The position numbers were made by a program, and so were the translations under genes. A model generated the notes under the pieces. It made no database searches, was not told the origin of the DNA, and was given only the letters and a program-made list of their open reading frames with translations. From Bin87 sp034423115 (GTDB lineage: Bacteria > Chloroflexota > Dehalococcoidia > Lucifugimonadales > UBA3495): a stretch of DNA of 64,000 nt. Where the stretch lies: positions 62,001 through 126,000 of the forward strand of contig DAOUJD010000063.1 of assembly GCA_034423115.1 (NCBI GenBank). Reading direction: 5' to 3'. Below are positions 58,368 to 64,000 of the stretch, piece after piece (positions within the stretch are counted from its first letter, which is position 1; each line of letters opens with the position of its first letter).

Positions 58368-59201
58368 CTACATGGTGCGCCAGGTGTAGCCCTCGGTCAT
58401 GGCGAGGAATTGGTCCAACAGAGACGTGTTGGCGATGATGAGGCCGGGCGAGAAGAGGGTCGCGTCCTGCAGGGTGGCTCGGTCGAGGACTTGGGCGCCG
58501 GCCTCTTTGGCGAGCAGGATGCCGGAGGCGATGTCCCAGGACGATAGGCTGTGGTGGGCGTAGAGGTCGATGCGACCGGCAGCGGTGTAGGCGATGCTCA
58601 TGGCGCTGGAGCCCATCAGGCGGTACCCTGATATCTGGGGCCAGATGCCGGCGACCATTTCTATCAGGTGCTTGGCCTGATCAAATTCGTACCCGAGGTC
58701 GAAACCAAGAATGGCCTCGTCGATGTTCTGGCGATCCGATATGTGGATCGGTTGCCCGTCCAGATACGCTCCCATTCCCTGCTGAGCGGAGAAGAGTTCG
58801 TCGCGGACAGGGTCGTAGGTGACGCCGGCAACTACTTGATCGCCATTTGCGACGGCCACGACGATGCAGAAGTGGGGGATGCCCTCGGCGAAGTTCCGAG
58901 TGCCGTCGATGGGATCGACCACCCACGTGTAGGGCGAGGAGCCGGGAACTGGGTCGGACTCTTCCGACAGGATGCCGAAATCAGGGTATTCGTCGCGGAC
59001 GTAGTCGAGGATCAACCGCTCGGACGCCAGGTCGGCGTCGGTGACCACGTTGGCGCGGCCCTTGAAGCTCACCTCCACATCGGTTCGGAAACGATTCAGC
59101 ACGAGTTCGCCGGCGCGTCGCGCTGCGGTTTCGCACACTTCCAGCACCGATAGGCCGGAACGCGAAACTGGGAGATCGGAGTGTTCGGAGGTAGTGGTCA
59201 T
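58368..59201 (-). CDS. inositol monophosphatase family protein
   Basis: The 277-aa Mg-dependent phosphatase has ILSEESDPV (metal Glu), WVVDPIDGTRNFAEGIPHF (signature metal-binding Asp residues) and SWDIASGILLAKEAGAQV (third motif). It could act on inositol-1-phosphate, fructose-1,6-bisphosphate or histidinol phosphate. The ATG at 59201 has AGGAG about 11 nt upstream; a TTG seven codons earlier is less likely. It is a single gene. Confidence 0.9.
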   Translation of the reverse strand: MTTTSEHSDLPVSRSGLSVLEVCETAARRAGELVLNRFRTDVEVSFKGRANVVTDADLASERLILDYVRDEYPDFGILSEESDPVPGSSPYTWVVDPIDGTRNFAEGIPHFCIVVAVANGDQVVAGVTYDPVRDELFSAQQGMGAYLDGQPIHISDRQNIDEAILGFDLGYEFDQAKHLIEMVAGIWPQISGYRLMGSSAMSIAYTAAGRIDLYAHHSLSSWDIASGILLAKEAGAQVLDRATLQDATLFSPGLIIANTSLLDQFLAMTEGYTWRTM

Positions 59202-59382
59202 CGAGGAATGGACTCCTGGCAAAGATGGCTAGGCGAGCGGGCGTATTGACGAAGGCGGGCGCAGTCTAGCACCGGGGTTGAGGCCGGACAAGGTGGCGAT
59301 TCTGCGGCGAAGGGGCGCAATGGAACGTCGAAACCATCTACGCTAATCGGGCAGATGGGCATGTTTGGTGGTGCGGCTGCGC

Positions 59383-59388
59383 TATACT
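59383..59388 (+). promoter_or_regulatory. -10 box placed for a leaderless transcript
   Basis: TATACT lies 6 nt before the GTG start of the Nudix gene, so transcription would begin at or next to the start codon. No ribosome binding site or good -35 box is seen. Confidence 0.4.
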
Positions 59389-59394
59389 TTCGCT

Positions 59395-59829
59395 GTGAGT
59401 ACGCAAGGGAACAGGCCGTTGGTGGGAGTAGGCGTCGTGTTTGTGCGGCAAGGGAAGGTGTTCCTGGCGAAACGTCGGGGAGCGCATGGTGAGGATACCT
59501 GGGGGTCGGTGGGGGGACACCTGGAGTTTGGTGAAACGCTGGAGGAGTGCGCGCGACGGGAGGCGATGGAGGAGTTGAGTGTGACGGTGGGCGAGTTGCG
59601 GGTGCTTTGCCTCAGCAACATTCTGGCGTACGACCGGCATTACGTGGACGTGGAGTTTCTCGGGGACATAGACGATCAGGAACCCGTGCCCACGGCATCC
59701 GACGGGTCGTTTGGGGAGTTTGGCTGGTATCCATTATCCGATCCACCCCAACCGTTGTTTGAGCCGATGAAACTGGCGATAGACAGCCTGTTGTCCGGCC
59801 GATGGTATTACTCTTCCTTATTGGAATGA
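59395..59829 (+). CDS. Nudix hydrolase
   Basis: The 144-aa protein has the Nudix box GGHLEFGETLEECARREAMEEL (G-x5-E-x7-REA-x-EE, the last hydrophobic Gly position changed to Val-Thr-Val-Gly). The start RPLVGVGVVFVRQGKVFLAKRR and VDVEFLGDID are usual. The protein resembles ADP-sugar or CTP-type pyrophosphohydrolases. GTG 59395 follows a -10 box by 6 nt without a ribosome binding site, so translation may be leaderless. Confidence 0.87.
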   Translation: MSTQGNRPLVGVGVVFVRQGKVFLAKRRGAHGEDTWGSVGGHLEFGETLEECARREAMEELSVTVGELRVLCLSNILAYDRHYVDVEFLGDIDDQEPVPTASDGSFGEFGWYPLSDPPQPLFEPMKLAIDSLLSGRWYYSSLLE

Positions 59830-59905
59830 TTAACATAAATTTTCCGACCGGGTTCAAAAATTCGCATATTCTCGTACTCGCAATGTGGTGATTTAACCCT
59901 GGTTA

Positions 59906-59914
59906 TGCTATAAT
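59906..59914 (+). promoter_or_regulatory. extended -10 promoter of gyrB
   Basis: TGCTATAAT is a perfect extended -10 element, 92 bp before the gyrB ATG and inside an AT-rich stretch (59830-59960) that stands out from the GC-rich window. The -35 region is weak, as expected for an extended -10 promoter. Confidence 0.65.
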
Positions 59915-60006
59915 TAGTTCTACGCCGACGGTATCATGAATTGCGATAATTAACCGTACCGACGACGGACGCATTCCCACCAAGAGAACCGGCGGATCGG
60001 GGACAT

Positions 60007-61998
60007 ATGACTCAAGCGGCAACAATTCCGACGACAGAAGACTCATCTGAATATACTTCGGATAATATTCAAGTATTAAAGGGTCTGGAAGCGGTCAGGG
60101 TGAGGCCGGGAATGTATATCGGCAGCACAGGCGTTGACGGACTGCACCATCTGATCAAAGAACTTTTGGACAACGCGGTTGACGAGGCATTGGCCGGCTA
60201 TTGCGACCGCATTGACCTCCACCTCGCCGCCGATGGCGCGGTGAGTGTTTCGGACAACGGCAGGGGAATTCCAGTAGACGTCCATCCGGATACGGGAGTG
60301 TCCGGACTGGAAACAGTGATGACCACCCTGCACGCGGGCGGGAAGTTCGACGGGGCGGCGTACAAGGTATCCGGCGGGCTGCACGGAGTGGGCGCGTCGG
60401 TGGTGAACGCCCTGGCATCGAAACTACATGCCGAGGTGTGCCGCGGCGGCGTCCGATATACGCAGGAATACTCCCAAGGCATCCCGACCTCCGACCTGGT
60501 GCAGCACCAGCGGGTGCGGCGACAGGGCACGACAGTGACCTACTATGCCGACCCGGAAATTTTCCCAGAGATCACCTACGATTTCGGGCGTCTGGTGGCC
60601 CAGTTGCGCCAAACCGCGTATCTGAACAAGGGTCTGGAGATCCGCCTGATCAGCGAGTTTCACGAGGAAGAACGTAACGGCGACATAGAGCGGTCCTTCT
60701 TCTTCGACTCCGGTGTGGCGAGCATGGTGCGCAACATCAACCGGAAGCGCAACGTGGTGATGCCGGACCCGTTCTACTACCAGAAGAACGCGGAGGATGC
60801 GGACGTTGAGGTTGCGTTCCAATACCATCACACGGACGGGCACGACAACCTGGCGGCGGATGAGCGCACCTTCGCAAACTGTATCCTGACGCCGGAGGGT
60901 GGAACGCACTTGGCCGGTTTTCGCTCCGGGCTGACGCGTGTGCTGAATGACTACGCCCGCAAGCAGAACTTCTTCAAGGATGCGAAGGACTCATTCAGCG
61001 GCGAGGATACCCGAGGCGGGTTGGTAGCGGTGGTCAGCGTGAAGTTGGGCGACCCGCAATTTGAAGGTCAAACGAAGAACAAACTGAGCAACCCTGAAGT
61101 CCGGAGCCGGGTGGAAGCCGCGACGTCGGAAGGGTTGACCCGCTTTTTGGAGGAGAATCCCACCGCCGCCAAGGGATTGCTGGAGAAGGTACAGACCAAC
61201 CACGCAGCACGGGAGGCGGCGCGCAGGGCGCGGGATCTGGTGCTGCGCAAGAACGCCTTGGACGGAACGTCTTTGCCCGGGAAACTGGCAGACTGTTCTG
61301 AGCGCGATCCGGCGAAGTCTGAACTGTACATCGTAGAAGGTGAATCGGCCGGCGGGTCCGCCAAGATGGGCAGGGACCGTCAATTCCAGGCCATCCTTCC
61401 GCTGAAGGGCAAGATACTGAACGTGGAGCGGTTCCTGGACAAGGTGGAGCGGATCCTCAGCCACGAGGAAATCAGGGCGTTGATTTCAGCCGTGGGCACC
61501 GGTGAGGGCGAGGCGTTTGACATCGCCAAACTGCGCTACCACCGCATCATCATCATGACGGATGCTGACGTGGACGGTTCGCATATCCGCACGTTGATCC
61601 TAACGTACTTCTACCGACGGATGCGTGAGCTGATCGAAGGCGGCTATCTGTACATCGCTCAACCGCCGCTGTATCGAGTTCAAAGGGCGCGCAGCATAGC
61701 GTACGCTTATTCCGAAGAGGAAAAGGAAGCCCTGATCAAGAAGATGTCCACCGCCCGTTCTGAGCCGTCGGTCCAGCGTTACAAGGGCCTGGGCGAAATG
61801 AATGCCGACCAGTTGTGGGAAACCACTATGGATCCGGCAGCGCGAAAAATGCTGAGGGTCACGATAAACGATCTGGACGACGTGGACGGCATCTCCGACA
61901 CCGACGGGGTGTTCGCGATGCTGATGGGCGAGCAGGTCGCGCCGCGCAAGAGCTTCATCCAGAGCCACGCCACCGAAGTGCAGAATCTGGACGTGTGA
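60007..61998 (+). CDS. gyrB: DNA gyrase subunit B
   Basis: The 663-aa type II topoisomerase ATPase subunit has VRVRPGMYIGSTGVDGLHHL, ELLDNAVDEALAG (ATP-site Asn), VSDNGRGIPVDVH and SGGLHGVGASVVNALA. The Toprim domain has IVEGESAGGSAKMGRDR and the metal-binding IIIMTDADVDGSHIRTL. YKGLGEMNADQLWETTMDP closes the family core. Length and order match GyrB without the E. coli insertion; ParE is the alternative, but QRYKGLGEMN fits GyrB. The stop overlaps the hpt start by one base (TGATG). Confidence 0.94.
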   Translation: MTQAATIPTTEDSSEYTSDNIQVLKGLEAVRVRPGMYIGSTGVDGLHHLIKELLDNAVDEALAGYCDRIDLHLAADGAVSVSDNGRGIPVDVHPDTGVSGLETVMTTLHAGGKFDGAAYKVSGGLHGVGASVVNALASKLHAEVCRGGVRYTQEYSQGIPTSDLVQHQRVRRQGTTVTYYADPEIFPEITYDFGRLVAQLRQTAYLNKGLEIRLISEFHEEERNGDIERSFFFDSGVASMVRNINRKRNVVMPDPFYYQKNAEDADVEVAFQYHHTDGHDNLAADERTFANCILTPEGGTHLAGFRSGLTRVLNDYARKQNFFKDAKDSFSGEDTRGGLVAVVSVKLGDPQFEGQTKNKLSNPEVRSRVEAATSEGLTRFLEENPTAAKGLLEKVQTNHAAREAARRARDLVLRKNALDGTSLPGKLADCSERDPAKSELYIVEGESAGGSAKMGRDRQFQAILPLKGKILNVERFLDKVERILSHEEIRALISAVGTGEGEAFDIAKLRYHRIIIMTDADVDGSHIRTLILTYFYRRMRELIEGGYLYIAQPPLYRVQRARSIAYAYSEEEKEALIKKMSTARSEPSVQRYKGLGEMNADQLWETTMDPAARKMLRVTINDLDDVDGISDTDGVFAMLMGEQVAPRKSFIQSHATEVQNLDV

Positions 61999-62531
61999 TG
62001 CCTCCCGACGGGTTGGCCCTGCTGATCTCAGAAGAGGAGCTGAGATCGGTCGTCAGCAAACTTGCCCGGGAGATTGACCGGGACTACGCCAGCACCGGAT
62101 TGGTGCTGGTGTGCGTACTTAAGGGCGCGACGATATTCACCTCGGACCTGCTGCGCCAGTTGCAGGCGAACGTGCATCGGCTGGAATTCCTGCGTGCGAG
62201 CAGCTACGGCAGCGGGACGGAGTCGTCGGGCTTGGTGCGGGTGGAGGCTTCGATACCCGCAGGGGTGATTGCGGGGCGGCACGTGCTGATCGTCGACGAT
62301 ATTGCCGACACGGGTCATACGTGCGTGGCAGTAACGAATTTCCTGAGCGCTATGGGGCCGGCGTCCTTGCGTTATTGCACGCTGTTGGACAAGCCGGAGC
62401 GCAGGGAGGCAGACGTCCAGTACGACTACGTGGGGTTCACCATCCCCAACCATTTCGTGGTGGGGTATGGAATGGACCTGGACGAGCGTTACCGCGGCCT
62501 GCCGGCGATTTACTATTTCCCCAATCCCTGA
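61998..62531 (+). CDS. hpt: hypoxanthine phosphoribosyltransferase
   Basis: The 177-aa purine salvage enzyme has the PPi loop VCVLKGATIFTSDLLR, FLRASSYGSGTESSG and the PRPP loop HVLIVDDIADTGHTCVAV. The C-terminal VGFTIPNHFVVGYGMDLDERYRGL is typical of Hpt. It makes IMP (and GMP) from free bases. The start overlaps the gyrB stop by one base (TGATG), so it is translated by coupling. It would salvage the bases released by the nucleoside hydrolase or HpnG (inference). Confidence 0.92.
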   Translation: MPPDGLALLISEEELRSVVSKLAREIDRDYASTGLVLVCVLKGATIFTSDLLRQLQANVHRLEFLRASSYGSGTESSGLVRVEASIPAGVIAGRHVLIVDDIADTGHTCVAVTNFLSAMGPASLRYCTLLDKPERREADVQYDYVGFTIPNHFVVGYGMDLDERYRGLPAIYYFPNP

Positions 62532-62558
62532 TTTTTTTGATTGGGTTTGGCCAGGAAG

Positions 62559-63773
62559 CTAATTTTGCAGGCCCCGGCAGTGCTCCAAGACCCGGTCCAA
62601 CTCGGTGACTTCCCATTTGGCAAACATGGCGATTGGCTGTTCGGGCTCTGCGATGGTCGCTGAGATCACCCGTTGGCTATCCGCTTCCGACCGGGACGGG
62701 CCGATAGTCCGATAGCCTTGGCTGATGGACCCTATGGCGCCGGCGCCCATGAGCGTCAGCTGATTGGGCAGAACGCGCCAGTCGCTTCTGAGGGTTGCGC
62801 GGACTGAAGGACGGTACCATTCCTCTCTCAGGAAACGAGGGATCTCCACGGCGAAGTCGAGTTGGATGAGGGCAGAGCCGCGATTCGCGGACAGGATAAT
62901 TTCTTCTTCTTGGTCGGCGTTCGCATTGTCCTCGGGCTCTTGGGGTTCATCGAGTTCGATTAGATTTTCCGGCCTAGTGAGTTCGCTCAGGTCGTAATCC
63001 CGCTGGATTTGACGCCAAAGCTCCCGGAAACGCCCGCTGTCCCGAGGATCCAGTCGCACACCGGTCACGAACTCATGCAGGCGTCGGGCGTAATCGGCCA
63101 GGAGCGTGTCGGCGTCCACCTGCCGGTAAATGTCAAAGGGGTCGCTGGAGTACGGGGACAGGCTGGTATCCAGCACGCCGACCACGGGGTGGCGCCAGTC
63201 GATGTACATGGACCGGTAGCCGCGATCGTCGCACAGGAACGTGAGCACCGGAGCGTCAGGCAGGGGTTCATGCATTGTGGCGTCGTTCCGGAAGATGGAG
63301 ACTTCGCGGCCAGCGTGGAAATCGTGGTCCAACTGCCAATTGCCGAAACGAGACTTCGTTGGCAATGGAGTGGGTGTTGGATCCGGGACCGGGGTAGGAG
63401 ACGGAGTAGGCGTGGCAGTAGGCTGTGGGGTCGGCGACGCGACGGGGGTGACTGGAACTTCGCGGGTTATTTCGATCTCTCTAACCACCTCCCGAGTGAC
63501 GGGTACCTCGACGGTTTTGACGACCTCGACGGTGACCGGGATTTCTCTGGTTATTGGTACTTGGCGCGTTACTTCGACGGTTTCGGTGCGCACCACGGTT
63601 ACGGGGACTTCTCTCGTGACCGGAATTTCCCGGGTGATTTCGACCTGGCGCACTGCAGGTTGCGCGGCGCAAGCGGCGAAACCGAGTAGCGACAATGCCG
63701 ACACCAGGATTAGTACAGGTGCCGATGCAAGTCTGGCTCGGCGTGGGTCAATCAGTCGCCGTGGGTTCGACAT
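62559..63773 (-). CDS. lipoprotein with TRE(V/I)PVT repeats
   Basis: The 404-aa product has a signal peptide and lipobox (LLGFAAC). About 80 residues of imperfect repeats follow (VEITREIPVTREVPVTVV, VEVTRQVPITREIPVT). Then come a Pro/Thr-rich linker (PTPQPTATPTPSPTPVPDP) and a globular domain with NWQLDHDFHAGREVSIF, CDDRGYRSMYIDWRHPVVG and an acidic segment. The repeat block is a hallmark of Chloroflexota lipoproteins and probably acts as a spacer off the membrane. The ATG at 63773 has AGGA 7 nt upstream. The role of the globular domain is unknown. Confidence 0.75.
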   Translation of the reverse strand: MSNPRRLIDPRRARLASAPVLILVSALSLLGFAACAAQPAVRQVEITREIPVTREVPVTVVRTETVEVTRQVPITREIPVTVEVVKTVEVPVTREVVREIEITREVPVTPVASPTPQPTATPTPSPTPVPDPTPTPLPTKSRFGNWQLDHDFHAGREVSIFRNDATMHEPLPDAPVLTFLCDDRGYRSMYIDWRHPVVGVLDTSLSPYSSDPFDIYRQVDADTLLADYARRLHEFVTGVRLDPRDSGRFRELWRQIQRDYDLSELTRPENLIELDEPQEPEDNANADQEEEIILSANRGSALIQLDFAVEIPRFLREEWYRPSVRATLRSDWRVLPNQLTLMGAGAIGSISQGYRTIGPSRSEADSQRVISATIAEPEQPIAMFAKWEVTELDRVLEHCRGLQN

Positions 63774-64000
63774 GGCGATTCCTGAAAACATTGTGACAAA
63801 GCAATCGTACCGGAGGTGTCCGCATTGCACGGTGGCAACGTGCAGGAATCTACGGTTTTGGGTCCAGGTTGGATGGCGTGAATGGGCCCTATGTAGATCA
63901 GGGTTGGGTTACCCGATGTTTCGAGTAGTCCATGAACTGGCTGTTGCCGCGTCAGTCCGGGGCTTGAGACTGGAACGTAGACGACTTCACCGCTCGGAGA
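63774..64000. other. window end, no confident gene
   Basis: The minus strand is open from the edge to a stop at 63752 (82 codons, VPVSSPGLTRQQPVHGLL and LIYIGPIHAIQPGP included). It could be the tail of a gene that begins outside. There is no way to confirm this inside the window, and the frame overlaps the lipoprotein start. Confidence 0.25.

Noticed and set aside
63752..64000. Partial gene entering from the right edge on the minus strand
   Set aside because: The frame is open for 82 codons but overlaps the lipoprotein start and has no recognisable domain, so it is kept only as a note.

Overview
The window is 64 kb of GC-rich, densely packed bacterial chromosome. It is probably from an uncultured Chloroflexota lineage near the SAR202/Dehalococcoidia group. 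This is an inference from gene content: a lipoprotein with VTREVPVTRE-type repeats, a DUF1800/DUF1501 pair, a CaiB-type CoA-transferase, an enolase-superfamily enzyme, a luciferase-like monooxygenase and a bacterial hopanoid operon. No taxonomic marker was compared. No CRISPR array, prophage, insertion-sequence transposase or recognisable transcription regulator was seen.

Layout. 0-9 kb: tail of citrate synthase, two His-rich envelope proteins, DUF1800/DUF1501/NHL-repeat genes, a BenD-like dehydrogenase beside a Rieske oxygenase, and tRNA-Ser(UGA). 9.2-23.5 kb: a long minus-strand run with the hopanoid core (prenyl diphosphate synthase, hpnH, hpnG, hpnA, shc, yjbQ, hpnC, hpnD, hpnE). It continues into a class II aldolase, an NAD-dependent epimerase, a nucleoside hydrolase and a phosphodiesterase. 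A consensus promoter (TTGACA-N17-TAAATT) lies upstream of the first gene. 23.7-28.6 kb: an M20 peptidase, a decayed DNA methyltransferase/HNH gene, two small membrane proteins, an 850-base gene-free stretch holding a duplicated 130-bp repeat, then moaD-moaE. 28.7-31.3 kb: rpsP-khpA-rimM behind a long structured leader, then fmt and a small zinc-ribbon gene. 31.7-38.5 kb: a cyclase-family hydrolase, htpX, an enolase-superfamily gene, and an accessory island of retropepsin-like, MNT-HEPN and DUF4268 genes, three of which carry single frameshifts.

38.5-46.5 kb: tgt, a TSUP transporter, aroB-aroK, a VOC protein, pcm, an SDR with an insertion in its nucleotide-binding loop, and a luciferase-like monooxygenase. 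46.6-53.3 kb: DUF58/DUF4129 membrane proteins, a CMD protein, a TPR protein, small membrane proteins, a divergent PlsY and a methyltransferase. 53.4-56.5 kb: a multi-cluster radical SAM protein resembling archaeal tetraether synthase (Tes), translationally coupled to a coiled-coil protein and next to a DNA methyltransferase. 56.6-64 kb: a CoA-transferase, two tiny membrane proteins, an inositol-monophosphatase-family enzyme, a Nudix hydrolase, gyrB-hpt, and a repeat-bearing lipoprotein.

The main biological theme is membrane lipid remodelling. A near-complete route runs from prenyl diphosphates through squalene and hopene to adenosyl- and ribosylhopane. Elsewhere in the window are a Tes-like candidate for joining lipid chains and a PlsY-type acyltransferase. 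The best candidates for something undescribed are the rpsP leader, which has a mini-ORF with a near-perfect ribosome binding site and mutually exclusive stems, the Tes-like gene, the extra sugar/nucleoside enzymes attached to the hopanoid operon, and the 22-nt-period intergenic repeat.
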